Positions 42,196 through 52,842 of a stretch of 64,000 nt of DNA are shown here, in pieces (position 1 is the stretch's first letter; each line of letters starts with the position of its first letter). The notes under the pieces are model-generated. The model made no database searches. It was not told where the DNA came from and worked only from the letters and a program-made list of their open reading frames with translations. The stretch is from NCBI GenBank assembly GCA_963585895.1, contig OY757921.1, forward strand, positions 84,432,939-84,496,938. Direction: 5' to 3'. This DNA is from Sepioteuthis lessoniana. Its lineage: Eukaryota > Mollusca > Cephalopoda > Myopsida > Loliginidae. Both the position numbers and the translations under genes were made by a program.

Positions 42196-42709
42196 TGTTG
42201 TATATTGACCTGCGACCAAGCCAGGCTGTAAAAATAGGAAATGCACCTGTGTAAATAACACGTGCATCCGGTCGAGGAATATCAGGATATTATAACCTTG
42301 ACCGCGGACAGGTTGAATGAGTGCGAAATTGTGACGCCCACAAGAAGAAGGTGGGCATTGAACTATTACATAACTCAGTGCACAGGAAATTCAATCAGTT
42401 TGGAGATCAGACCAGTTGGGGATTAGATCAGTTGGAGAGAAGATGCTGGATTGAAGAACATGTCCCAGAGAGGCTGCCCCCCAGGCCCCCGGTTGAGCAG
42501 CCTAAGAGAACGGGAAAGAAACGCGGTTATAGCCAATGGAGAGGGGGTCAATATGTTGCAGTTCTGTTCAGTCTCCAACTCCCTCTCACACACAACCCTT
42601 TTAAATAAAGTGAGAGGTATATTTTTCTAAGAACTGTGTCGCTCGTCTTTATTGTGTCGTCGTTATGATTCTGCATGCAGATGGATATGTATTATGTGGC
42701 TATACAACA
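42196..42709 (+). mobile_element. Solo LTR, family LTR-T, copy 1 (514 bp)
   Basis: It runs from TGTTGTATATTGACC to GGCTATACAACA, with an 8-bp inverted end TGTTGTAT/ATACAACA. ATAT on both sides is a 4-bp duplication, weak alone because the region is AT-rich. AATAAAGTGAGAGG at 42605 is a polyadenylation-type signal followed by TCTTTATTGTGTCG. The frames inside are not genes. Confidence 0.82.
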
Positions 42710-42747
42710 ATATTCTTTACGTACATACAACCAGGGATTACAATGAT

Positions 42748-42936
42748 GCATCATCATCATCATGTCGTGCCGCCAGCACGGATATCCCTGACCCTCTCTC
42801 GCCACTCCTTCCTATTGTTCATCGCTTCTGGCAGGTCTTCTGGGATACATCCCGTATTCTCATAGAGCTGCTGTACGTATGTTCGAGCTGGCCGTCCTGC
42901 TTTTGTTCGGCCATATGAGGGGGTCCATAGGAGTAA
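42748..42936 (-). mobile_element. LINE family L, short 3' stub
   Basis: (CAT)n at 42750-42761, then minus-strand AGRPARTYVQQL and EDLPEAMNNRKEWRERVRDI, truncated near GGACCCCCTCAT. Confidence 0.85.
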
Positions 42937-43200
42937 AATTATGTATACGCAATATATAATTAACACATCATAACTAAGACACATTATTATTGCAATCTAA
43001 CACAAGTCATATTCCAGCATAAAATACTAATATTGCATAATACTTCATAGTATATTACAATATAACATGTCTCATCACCATGATATTTATTGTGACTCTG
43101 GCCCACCACACTCCTTAGTCTATTATGCTCACAAATCATAGCTTTATTTTCTTCGTAATCCCATGATGATGATATTTTGTGCCTTTGTTAACATCGTTAC

Positions 43201-43231
<31 letters not shown>

Positions 43232-43540
43232 ATATAATTTTTCTTTTACTCGGTCAATCTGTCGCGACATTGGTTACATATCGCACCTCATATATCCAGG
43301 AGGCAACTTCAAATTTGCCGCGCGGCGCGTGTATTTTCATACACGCACATACTAAATCACACTTATACGTCCACACAGAATAAAACGCAAATATACCACC
43401 CCACAAACACAAAGAGTTGTACACAATCCTAACGTTCTTTTGACTGTAATTTTCGATTCTCCCAATATCTTTTGTTCTCTGCCTGATGATTGTCGTTTAT
43501 AAGACGGCATAAAACCTATGGTCGCCGACAAGCTTCCATG
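42937..43540 (+). repeat. Penelope-like 3' region, right part
   Basis: TACGCAATATATAATTAAC continues text seen before the LTR. The end includes TGCCTGATGATTGTCG at 43470, a layout typical of Penelope-like 3' UTRs. A CA microsatellite lies at 43200-43228. Confidence 0.5.
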
Positions 43541-43623
43541 CTATTCAATATATATAAAAAACTGATATATATTTACTTATTATTATTATTATTATTACTA
43601 TTATATGTATACACACACTCACA

Positions 43624-43663
<40 letters not shown>

Positions 43664-43769
43664 AATAAATATATATTAGATTTTATATATTTATATATGC
43701 GACAAACTTCCATGGCATTAAATATATAGAATCTAATATATATTTATTTAATATAATTATATGATAGAT
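43541..43769. repeat. TTA and TA microsatellites
   Basis: TTA repeats at 43574-43600, TA at 43636-43662. CGACAAGCTTCCATGCTATT (43528) recurs as CGACAAACTTCCATGGCATT (43700). Confidence 0.8.
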
Positions 43770-43857
43770 CTATCACAGGTATTGAGCACTCTCCAAATTA
43801 TATCGCATTTGTTTCGCCACAAATCCACAAAGTGAATTAGTGAAAACCAACACTGTT
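43770..43857 (-). repeat. W repeat, inverted relative to 22401
   Basis: On the minus strand AACAGTGTTGGTTTTCACTA and TTTGTGGCGAAACAAATGC match 22408-22470. Confidence 0.65.
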
Positions 43858-43858
43858 A

Positions 43859-43930
<72 letters not shown>
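43859..43930. repeat. (TA)n(TG)n microsatellite
   Basis: About 26 TA units then about 10 TG units. Confidence 0.9.
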
Positions 43931-44199
43931 AACATTAAACAAAGAAAACAAATCAAACCATACATGCATTAGTACATGTATAGAAAAACAACAATGTCGA
44001 ACACATAAATCAGAAAGAGAAACTCGAAACTATAAAAGGAAAACCAGCAAGAAAGCAAAAACCAAAAAAAAAACCTCAGTATGTGCCATTGTTAATGTTA
44101 CTTACTAAACATTTTTACTTATACTCCAGATCAACAATAGTATTGAACTTCATGGGAATAGGTAACAAACTCAAACTGTGGAGAGTAGGGAGTAAATTT

Positions 44200-44421
44200 G
44201 GAGTAGCGGCTAATGTGATGGACTGCGATATGGCAGGAAGCAAGTTTGAACACCAGTCCAGCTATTACGTTCATTTTCGGTCTAATCTCCTTGGGAAAAG
44301 TATGAAAGCCCTTATTTTCCTATCTGTTGGTTAAATAGTACAGCAACTGCCCTTCTACAAGGATGACTTTGGCATTAAGTAACCCACGAACGTTGATATG
44401 CCATCAAACAAAGTAACCAAA

Positions 44422-44423
<2 letters not shown>
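44200..44423 (+). repeat. S3 SINE
   Basis: A diverged head (GCGGCTAATGTGATGGACTG) precedes GCTATTACGTTCATTTTCGG and a tail GTTGATATGCCATCAAAC with ACCAAAAC. Confidence 0.78.
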
Positions 44424-44452
<29 letters not shown>

Positions 44453-44454
44453 TT

Positions 44455-44718
44455 AAGAAAGGAGTATTTAGCACCAATTTTTGGGCTTTAGTATAACTCG
44501 AACTGGGATCGAATCCCGATCTCCCAGGACATTGGCGAACATTCTAACCACTAGTCCATTGAGCCGGTATATTGACTCCCTTTTCAGCACTATAAGGTAC
44601 GTATCAAGAGTAAAGTTGAGTAATCCTGGGAAAGGAGTAGCACCCCCCTCTACATCACGATGTAGTAGCTATTGAAAAGAAAGCCTTCAGGTCGTCGTCG
44701 ACTACGGTCACCAACAAC
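44455..44718. repeat. S2 SINE, head and tail in opposite orientation
   Basis: 44455-44566 is the S2 head and middle on the minus strand (ATCGAATCCCGATCTCCCAG contains the B-box complement). 44575-44718 is the S2 tail on the plus strand (GGGAAAGGAGTAGCACCC, GTAGTAGCTATTGAAAAG). Other copies have both parts in the same sense. Confidence 0.82.
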
Positions 44719-44751
44719 TTATATGTATGTGTGTGTGTGTGTGTGTGTGTT

Positions 44752-45328
44752 GATTGCTTGGTCGTGTTTTACGGCATATCAACACTTGTTGGTTATTCAA
44801 TGCCTAATCCTGTTTATACATATACATTAAAAACAGATGATTGTAAAAGTTTGTAATAGTTTGAAGGTAACAATTTTTAAACGAGCCAGAGCCTATTTGT
44901 TTGCATACAGTGTAATGGTTTACCACTCCTGTTCAGAGTAGATTTCAGAGTAATGGGAATGAAGAAGGGCTCCACATTCCCCAAAGCTCCAATACTGGAG
45001 CTTTACCATCAGATGGTTTAGTATCAGATCTGCAACACTCATTTGGATGTGGATCTTATTCCTCAGCAAAGATGAAGTCGTTGTATTCTACAGATTTAGT
45101 TGACAGAGTTAAACAGTTTCACGCAATGCTATCAAACACCAGTAGTTCTATTTGACACAGTTAAGTATTTCCAAGCATCGCTGTCAATTACTAAAAAATC
45201 AATTTCATATTAATCCTTTATTTGTATACAGTCAAATGGTTTCAAGTGTTGTGAATCATTGTATCTAACCCATAGATGAGATTCGAACAGGTACTACAAC
45301 TCCGGCTTTTCAGAAGTTATAATTATAC
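44752..45328 (+). repeat. R1 repeat
   Basis: Head GGCATATCAACACTTGTTGG, body GTTCAGAGTAGATTTCAGAG and GATGGTTTAGTATCAGATCT, and a further sub-repeat zone with AAATGGTTTCAAGTGTTGTG at 45235. Confidence 0.75.
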
Positions 45329-45329
45329 T

Positions 45330-45478
45330 TGTCCAACCCGTCCATCAAAGGAAGGACTTGTCACATGGTACTTTTTAAGCAGAGTTTAACACGTTTTAAT
45401 TCAGAATTGTCCTTCTCCAATACCAAGGTGAAAGAGCTAAGTTTCTCTACTGTTTACCTTCTGCTAGTGGAATTATGA
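45330..45478 (-). repeat. S1 SINE, headless
   Basis: Minus-strand 3' half with TTTTTAAGCAGAGTTTAACA and CTACTGTTTACCTTCTGCTA. Confidence 0.65.
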
Positions 45479-45481
45479 TTG

Positions 45482-46225
45482 GTTGGTTGGGTTTTATGGC
45501 ATATCAACCTTTGTAGTTTATTTAACGCCAAATCCATTTTTTATGTAGATAATCAGTTCTATTTTTAAAAATTCCGTTTAGCATGACTGCACAGTTTAAT
45601 TATCAAAAACATTTTTATTTCAAACTATTCAAGCAGTTATATATATCCATTCAGTTTAGTGTAAGTACAGTTTCAATTTCAAACAATTCAGTTTAGCATA
45701 AGTACGCAGTTTAAATTAAGTTCAGTTTAATTGTGAAAAACATTTCTAGCTATTCAGTTTAGTAAAGCTGAACTAATTCAGTTTACTATAAGTACAGATT
45801 CTGTTTACACACAGTTAATTGTCAAAACAGTTCTATATTAAACAATTCCGTTTAGTGTAAATACAGTTTCAATGTCAAAAAACAGTTCTATTTCAAATAG
45901 TTCAGTTTAGCATAAGCACGCAGTTTAAATCTAAGTACGGTTTAACGGTCAAAAATATTTCTATTTCAAACAATTCATTTCAGCATAAGTATGTCGTTAT
46001 TTCTATTCAACCCATAGATAGGGCCCTATTAGGTGCTACCACACCGGGCCAGAGTGGACCTGGGAGCGATGGCAATGAAGGGGCACTCCGTATTCCCTAA
46101 AGCCCCAGCATTACTGGGACCTCACCATCAGATTGTTTAGTGTCATATCCAGGACACTCGTTGGGGAGTTTTACCCCTCTGCAGAGGTGCAGTCAGTGTA
46201 TTCTATAGCACTAGCTGACTGGGGA
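45482..46225 (+). repeat. R1 repeat, long copy with expanded sub-repeats
   Basis: Head GGCATATCAACCTTTGTAGT at 45499. At least five sub-repeats built on CAGTTCTATTTCAAA and TTCAGTTTAGCATAAG follow, then the full body from CATAGATAGGGCCCTATTAG to CAGTCAGTGTATTCTATAGC. Confidence 0.88.
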
Positions 46226-46288
46226 AGATTATGATTGGATTCCTACTTCTCCCAACATTATTTGAAATATAAACTGCCTCAATAAAGA

Positions 46289-46290
<2 letters not shown>

Positions 46291-46335
<45 letters not shown>
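46291..46335. repeat. (TA)n(TG)n microsatellite
   Basis: About 12 TA then about 11 TG units. Confidence 0.9.
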
Positions 46336-46590
46336 GAGGTGTTCGTGGCCAAATGGTTACCGTCCTAGGAAATGGATACGGCGGCCCAAGTTCAAACCTT
46401 AGAGGAGACTATTTGCATTGCACATAGCGCTGATACTCTAGCGGAAGGTATGAATCCAACTATTCCTATTCCTACTATATGATTGGACCGACTGGGCTCT
46501 CTAGCCTTGGTATAGCAACCTGTAGAGGAAAAGGAAAACACAACTTAAAAATAGACGTTGTGTCACATGCTGCTTGTGTTGGGTAAATAT
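46336..46590 (+). repeat. S1 SINE, diverged
   Basis: Head GGCCAAATGGTTACCGTCCT, B-box AAGTTCAAACC, GGTATGAATCCAACTATTCC and a shortened end GTGTTGGGTAAATA. Confidence 0.82.
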
Positions 46591-46673
46591 ATTTGTGAGA
46601 GAATGCGTTTATGGTATGAGAGTGGTAGCGTATTTCCGCATATAATTCGACGCTCAATTTAAAGAGCTTTCTC

Positions 46674-46922
46674 TTGTGTTGTAACAACGATACTCACGAG
46701 GAATCATTCTATTATTGCTTTGTGTCATACGAAGCTAAGTTTAGGAAAAACAATTTATCTCGAGGCTACAATGAATGGCGCCGGTTTACGAAGCCAGTTA
46801 TCGTCCGTGATTTTGTATTCTGCTTTCTCGGTCTTGAAAATTATTTACTGTCAAAGTTTATTCTCTATTCCCATTTGTTCGCCACAATAATACTATTTAG
46901 ATATATACTTGTCTCCGACTGA
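46674..46922 (+). CDS. Unassigned open frame, possible exon piece
   Basis: The frame reads SYEAKFRKNNLSRGYNEWRR, then FTKPVIVRDFVFCFLGL and a hydrophobic end. The RGYNEWRRFTK part is reminiscent of the short Trp-containing region in zinc-finger MYM or hAT-type transposase proteins (GFSNWK-like), but that is only a resemblance. No splice sites are clear. Confidence 0.2.
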   Translation: MCCNNDTHEESFYYCFVSYEAKFRKNNLSRGYNEWRRFTKPVIVRDFVFCFLGLENYLLSKFILYSHLFATIILFRYILVSD

Positions 46923-47104
46923 ATCTTTGTTCACAAGATTAAACCATTTATCTTACTGACTTAGCGGACATTATTGGATTTAAGCTTAATAAGCATATAT
47001 AGTATAACCCATAAGTATTTGAAAAAATTAGCTAAGCACTTCGTTTCCGAATTATGCTAAAAGAACCAATTTTTATTAAATTCAACATGAAAATAACTGT
47101 TTTG

Positions 47105-47230
47105 CAATCGATTAATTTTAGTAGCATGTTAACCTGTCTAACATTATGACAACAGGTTATGGAATCGCGTTTATTTTACGTTTCTATCTATATTTGTTGT
47201 GTTGTTTTTATAGAGTTTATTTTGCACACG
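47105..47230 (+). repeat. R2 repeat fragment
   Basis: TTAATTTTAGTAGCATGTTA, AGGTTATGGAATCGCGTTTA and TTTACGTTTCTATCTATA match R2 at 11690 and 22250. Confidence 0.5.
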
Positions 47231-47234
47231 CCCA

Positions 47235-47825
47235 ATGGTTTGGTTTGGTTTGGTTTATTGGGTTTTATGGCATATCAACCTTTGTAGGTTATTTAACGCC
47301 AAATCCATTTTTATGTAAATAATCTGTTCTATTTAAAACAATTCAGTTTAGCATAAGTACACAGTTTAATTGTCAAAAACATTTCCATTTCAAACTATTC
47401 GAGCAATTATATGTAACAATTCAGTTAAGTGTAAATACAGTTTTAATGTCGAAAAATAGTTCTATTTCAAATAATTCAGTTAAGCATAAGCACGCAGTTT
47501 AAATGTAAGTACGGTTTAATTGTCAAAAACATTTCTATTTCAAGCTATTCAGTTTACTCAAACAATTCATTTTAGCATAAGTACGCTGTTAGTTCTATTT
47601 AACCCATAGATAGGACCCTACCAGGTGCTACCACTCCGGGTCAGAGTGGACCTGGGAGCGATGGCAATGAAGGGGTATTCCGCATTCCCCAAAGCTCCAG
47701 CACTGCTGGAACCTCACCATCAGATTGTTTAGTGTCATATCCTGGACAATCGTTGGCAGGGGGGTTTACCCCCCTGAAGAGGTGCAGTCAGTGTATTCTA
47801 CAGCCTCAGCTGACTGGGCAACACG
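47235..47825 (+). repeat. R1 repeat
   Basis: Begins with GGTTTGGTTTGGTTTATTGG and GGCATATCAACCTTTGTAGG, then sub-repeats, then the body ending CAGTCAGTGTATTCTACAGC and GACTGGGCAA. Confidence 0.88.
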
Positions 47826-47894
47826 CCCTCTAACTATGGGTTAAGTAGTAGCACTATTATTCTTCTACAAGGGTAGATTTGACATGATGATGAT

Positions 47895-48466
47895 GAGGAT
47901 CATCATCATCATCATCACGTCATGCCGCTAGCACGGATATCCCTGACCCTCTCTCGCCACTTTTCCCTGTCGTTCATCGCCTCTGGCAGGTCTTCAGAGC
48001 TACATCCCGTATCCTCACATAGCTGCTGTATGTATAATCGAGCTGGCCATCCTGCTTTTGCTCGGCAATATGTGGAGGTCGATAGGAGTACATCACTTAT
48101 GAGCTCGTCCCTGCTTCTCCAGCAGTGTCCTGCATGTCTGGTTCGTCTAGCTTGGATAGTTTTCATGATGGAAGGCAGGTGGTCGTATAGTTGGTGTCTT
48201 GTGGGGTGTTGTCGCCAGGACTTGTTCAATATTGCTCGCAACATTCTTGTGTAATTGCCATCTAGCTTTTTCTCCAGTCGTTTAGTTAGCGTCCATGCAG
48301 TGCATCCATATAGCAGTATCGATACGACCGCTGCCTGGAAGAAACTGCATTTCATTTTATCGGTCAAGTCTGATTTCTATATGATCGATAGCCTATCGAT
48401 AGTTGTCCATGCCTTCGTTAGCCGCGCATCGATGTCCTTTTCGGATGATGAGATGCTGCTTCCTAA
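47895..48466 (-). mobile_element. LINE family L, 3' stub, about 190 codons
   Basis: (CAT)n at 47900-47916. The minus-strand frame reads DKMKCSFFQAAVVSILLYGC, KLDGNYTRMLRAILNKSW, HAGHCWRSRDELISDVLL and PEAMNDREKWRERVRDIR. Upstream, an SSEKDIDARL-like part extends to 48466 in a shifted frame. Confidence 0.88.
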
Positions 48467-48654
48467 AAACTTCGATATAATCTTAAACAAGGAAGCCAAA
48501 GCAACAATGTCTTTCTTATGATGGGCACAGGAAATGTTATTTTATACAAAAAATAAAAGAAAGGGAAAGAAGAAAAACATATTTTCGTGGTGAAAATTTA
48601 CTGCAGACACAAACTTTACTAAGTGGTATCGTGTAGACATAATTGATATTTTCA

Positions 48655-48815
48655 GTGGAAACGGTACCAGTTACCTGAGTTCAAGTCCCAGATGAGCCTC
48701 TTTTTATTTTACTTTGCGTTAATAACCTTGGAAAATGTATGAAACCACCTGTTCTTTCCCCACCCATGCAAATATGGGTAAATAGTTGGTCAGACTAAGT
48801 TCTTTAGCCTTGTTA
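48655..48815 (+). repeat. S1 SINE, diverged and truncated
   Basis: B-box GAGTTCAAGTCC, then TATGGGTAAATAGTTGGTCA and CTTTAGCCTT. Confidence 0.65.
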
Positions 48816-48879
48816 TTTTAATATAATTAGGGACTTCGGCTTATTGTACTAGTATGGGGTTGCTTCCTAACTTGATTTA

Positions 48880-49440
48880 GAGGTCAACCAGACGAGAGTG
48901 GAAAAGGAGGGACATATATAAGAAAAAGATTCGAGGCAGGGAGAAAGAGAGGCACGATTGTGGGGGAAAAGCAAATAGAAGGTGAACGGGGGGTCCCCAA
49001 GTATAGGTCGGGATAGCATCGGATGCCCAGGTCAAAAATAGAAATGTATCAGCAACAAATCGGCCGTGGGCTGTGATTGGCTAAAAGAAACTCAAACGGA
49101 AGAGACGTTAAAATGGACTCGGGATAAAAAAAAAAACAGGAAAGGTAAGTTGGACTCTTACCACACAGATGCGAAGACGGGCCGAAAATTACGGCAGCCA
49201 TTTTGGGTGAGCCTCGCATGGAGGCCGAACTACATCAGTATGGTCTTGAAAAGGCAATCTTAGTACAGTTGACTTATTTTTATACTCTGTTTCTCTCTTG
49301 TCGGTGACCACCAGGAAAGAATGGTAGCAAATAAACTTCGCAGCAACCGAGAAAAAAAAAAAAACAGACGGTGTCTTGTGTGTTTCCCACTTTTTTTCAC
49401 GACCTGGTTACAACGGGGGTCTAACTGAACTTTTTGCATA
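48880..49440 (+). mobile_element. Possible LTR with downstream leader
   Basis: The region has GC-richer text, a poly-purine run and ATAAACTTCGCAGCAACC at 49331. GACCTGGTTACAACGGGGGT at 49400 could be an LTR end plus primer-binding site. I could not locate the 5' boundary or a second LTR. Confidence 0.25.
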
Positions 49441-49533
49441 GGGTTACACTCATAGACCCATTAGAACCGTAACGCTACAAGGGTTTTCTAAGAACCGTAA
49501 TGGTGCAAGCGTCTATTTTGTGACGTAGTATTA

Positions 49534-49636
49534 CAGCATGGCAACCAGTCTAGGAAAAGGAAAACTGAATTCAAAACAGCTTTATTTTGGGTTTAAAAGT
49601 TGACTTTCTTTGCCACTCTGGGGTTGGATAAACACA
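49534..49636 (+). repeat. S1 3' fragment
   Basis: GGCAACCAGTCTAGGAAAAG, ACTGAATTCAAAACAG and GGGGTTGGATAAACAC. Confidence 0.65.
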
Positions 49637-49667
49637 TACTTAGGATAGTGTATTTAGTTTAACGGAA

Positions 49668-50027
49668 TTATTTTATTTCTGACTCAATCTTAAATTGACT
49701 TTTTTGAATTCTTGCTATATCTATCAGGAGCTTAAAGGCAGTTGTCGTGGCGGACACCTGTTTGCATCCAGTTTGACTTAGACTCCAATTTTGAAAATCT
49801 TGATATCTATAGCCGTCAAAGTAATTTACTTCTTTACTAAGGTGTATTCTAAGTTTTATTATGCTTGTAAAATCTACCAGGCTTATTGTTTTTTTTTCTA
49901 TTTGAACACAAGAGTCTACTAGGATATCCATATCTGTATTTCCATATTTATAAGCACGAAAAAGGTTCATAATTTGGGAATAAGCTAAACAAGAAATCAA
50001 ACAAGAATAAAAAGAAATTGCAACCAT
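49668..50027 (-). CDS. Unassigned 119-codon open frame
   Basis: Longest frame with no overlap with a recognised repeat. It reads MVAISFYSCLISCLAYSQIM (hydrophobic start), FRAYKYGNTDMDILVDSC, LVDFTSIIKLRIHLSKEVNY, FDGYRYQDFQNWSLSQTGCK and a KLLIDIARIQKSQFK end before TAA. Composition is protein-like from residue 22 on. I cannot name a family. A 3' terminal exon or a degraded transposon frame are both possible. Confidence 0.3.
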   Translation of the reverse strand: MVAISFYSCLISCLAYSQIMNLFRAYKYGNTDMDILVDSCVQIEKKTISLVDFTSIIKLRIHLSKEVNYFDGYRYQDFQNWSLSQTGCKQVSATTTAFKLLIDIARIQKSQFKIESEIK

Positions 50028-50202
50028 GAAGAAAAAGAAGCTTACTTTGCTCTTGAAAAGAGGGAAACTATCTCGTGTTCAACAAGAACGTCCCAATCCT
50101 TAAAAGATGGCGTTCGCAAAAAGAGAGTAATAAAAATAAAGCTTAGGAACACAGCAATAAGAAAATAAAATGAATAACCAGATAAATCAATAGATAACGT
50201 GT

Positions 50203-50238
<36 letters not shown>

Positions 50239-51083
50239 CATTTTTTATTTGTCTTTTTTCCCATTCACGCATATGAACAGCTTATTTTCTTCACAGGAAA
50301 GAGGCACTCGGCTAAATAACATTGCTGACATGCTACGCCATTTTTCCCCAACTTCTTCACGAATGAAAGATGTAATGGCGGACAGATTCCATTTTCCCGA
50401 CTTGTGAAATTTACTACGGAGTTACACAGGAAGTGAACGAGTAGAAACAGTCATTAAAAGATATCAACAAAACGAAAGTATGACATTCTTTTTCTTTGTC
50501 TGTTTTACATTTACATGAAAGAAAAATATATAAAGTGATTGCATTGCTTGTTTTATTTATTTTATTGATACCATCACAAAAATAATCCCATAGATAAAAA
50601 AAAGAAAGAAAATAAGATTAAAAGCTATGTTAGTTACTTTCGGCATCCCAAAAAAAACTTCTACGTCAACGTTATGGCTTCTGAAATGATAATACCAGAA
50701 TCATGGGTACTTCACAGTATAAGTCGCTTTTACTTATGACGAATTTTGTAGAGAGATAGCTCCTCACTGAGTACTTAATATATTTTGTATAACTAATTGT
50801 CAAAAATGGAGACGCTATGAATATTAATTTTGTTAGAATTGAACAAAGGAATATGACCTATTTTTTTTTTATATGTAAGAGATTCAACGAAACCTGTAAA
50901 CATTCGCAATATAAACAATATATCTCTTCTTTCTTAAAAATGTGTGGGAAGCAATTATTGTTAGCGAACTGTTTTTTCGAGGATTCTATATACACACTCA
51001 ATGGTACCAATTTCACATTTTTAGATATTCCTACTAAAAAAGTTTGATCCGGGCACCGATTATATATATATATATATATTGAT
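50028..51083. other. Unassigned stretch
   Basis: A TA/TG microsatellite lies at 50203-50239. No gene is supported. Confidence 0.45.
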
Positions 51084-51085
51084 TC

Positions 51086-51303
51086 CAGGTTTCTTTCTTT
51101 AATGGAATATCAACCTTCGTGAGTTATTTGATACCAAACCAATCCTTGTAGATTACTAGTAATGGAAATGTTTAACACATTGCTGGGGGGCGGGGATAAG
51201 GGGTTATTAGTCCGAAAAGTGATTATTAGTCCGAGCGTGACTGGAATTCGAAATCTCTTACGGCGAAGTTGCAGTCTGTTACGTTAACCATTACGCTACG
51301 GTA
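51086..51303 (-). repeat. S3 SINE with a small internal duplication
   Basis: Tail AATGGAATATCAACCTTCGT at left, head GTAGCGTAATGGTTAACGTA at right. GTGATTATTAGTCCGA-like text occurs twice (51205-51235). Confidence 0.78.
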
Positions 51304-51341
51304 ATTATTTCTACATATGTCCATACTACTATCCATGCATA

Positions 51342-51880
51342 CAGGGTGCAGAATCAAAATTAGGAATATTTTTATAAAATTATAAATGACTCAATTATAA
51401 AACAAGATTAGTTTTAATTAAAAAAAGACACAGCAAAAAAAAAAGAAGATAGACACAAGTATCAATACGCCTTTGAAACGATTTGCATGCGTTCAAAATA
51501 AATTCTTCAGACATTTTATTCCATTTCCTTTTCAATAGCAGTCTTAAGCGAACCAATATTTGGATGGGAAGTTACATTTGTTTTGTTTTTTAAAATGCCC
51601 CTATAGAGTGTAATGAAGAGCGTTAAGGTCTGGGCTTGATTGAGGCTGTAAAGAAACCCCAATTATTTCGGGGTTTTTTTTTTGGTTTGGTTTTGGCGTT
51701 AAGCAAACCATAGATTCTTTGTCATTTTTTTCTTGATCACTGTTATTGGGCTGAGTTTTAATGAAAAAGTGCATGAATAATAGAGCTAATTATAAAAAAT
51801 TTGATTTATCACGTTTTTTTTTCAATTAAATTTTTTAAAAAGTCTTTAAAAGTTATTAAAAATTTTGCTTCTGCACCCTG
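51342..51880 (-). mobile_element. Tc1-like DNA transposon, deletion derivative
   Basis: Ends CAGGGTGCAGAATCAAAATT (51342) and the matching complement ending at 51880 (TTTTGCTTCTGCACCCTG) lie at TA dinucleotides. The minus strand near 51480-51570 reads HPNIGSLKTAIEKE, then NKMSEEFILNACKSFQRRID. This is the C-terminal end of Tc1-type transposases. The catalytic domain is missing. Confidence 0.82.
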
Positions 51881-51967
51881 TAGTAAAGGCATGAATCCAA
51901 TCCTCCATATTCCATTGTTTGCATCCGCACCCAAAATATATGTGCGCGGACACACACACACATCTCA

Positions 51968-52003
<36 letters not shown>

Positions 52004-52440
52004 GGAAACGGTTATCAGAAACGAGAAACTATACTCGGTAAACCGTTAAAAGGAGCAAAGATATTAAGACGAGACCTGGCCACTTGTAGATAATTGATAT
52101 TACTCAGAATTCAGTGAAAAAACACCAATTACAGTCGGTACGAAACACTCATCAGGAGTAAAATAATAATAATAAACCAGTAAAAAGTATTTCAATTTAA
52201 TAGCTCATGACAAATATTTCAGGCTAAATACAGTTATAAAAACAGATGTTTAGCGTTGAATGGAATTACTTATATGGACATTTATGTCAATGTATTAAAC
52301 ATGAAACAGTTGTCATGAGATATTAAACTAAACCTGAGTATAATTGAGTATATATATATATATATATACATGCTCAATTATACACAGGTTGCGTTTAATA
52401 TCTCATGACAATTATTTCATGATCCTACCAAAGAAAATCT
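51881..52440. other. Unassigned stretch with CT and TA microsatellites
   Basis: (CT)n(TA)n occurs at 51968-52003 and a TA run at 52350-52368. No gene. Confidence 0.45.
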
Positions 52441-52592
52441 TTTACAAATATAGATTTTCTTTAAAGAAAAAACCAAAGACCGGTTATTTTAGGATTATGA
52501 ATTTATTTCCATCCTGTTTTGCGTTTCTGATGAAAACCAAAAACACGAAGAAAAATATAACCGGACTTCTTCAGATCCAATAGATAAATAAA
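52440..52592 (+). repeat. Direct repeat, left copy
   Basis: TATAGATTTTCTTTAAAG, TTATTTCCATCCTGTT and GGACTTCTTCAGATCC recur in order at 53960-54110. Confidence 0.55.
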
Positions 52593-52842
52593 ACAGAATA
52601 GACACGGTGGGGAAGGGAGAGAGGTGAAGAGTTACCACGTTGTTTTTTTAAATTTCGTTTTTTTATTTACCTATTTATTTTATTTTCAAAATTCTTCCGT
52701 CAATTGGAATTATGGTGGCTTATAAATTTATTTCCATCCTGTTTTGCGTGGATCTAAATGTTCAGCTCTTGAATGATTTTCTTGTCCTGAAGGGATTACT
52801 CCCAACTCTGGTTTAACTGGACCGAATAATATATATATATAT

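Noticed and set aside
43270-43520. GC-rich GCCGCGCGGCGCG patch as a promoter
   Set aside because: It is only about 13 bases long and lies in Penelope-like 3' sequence.
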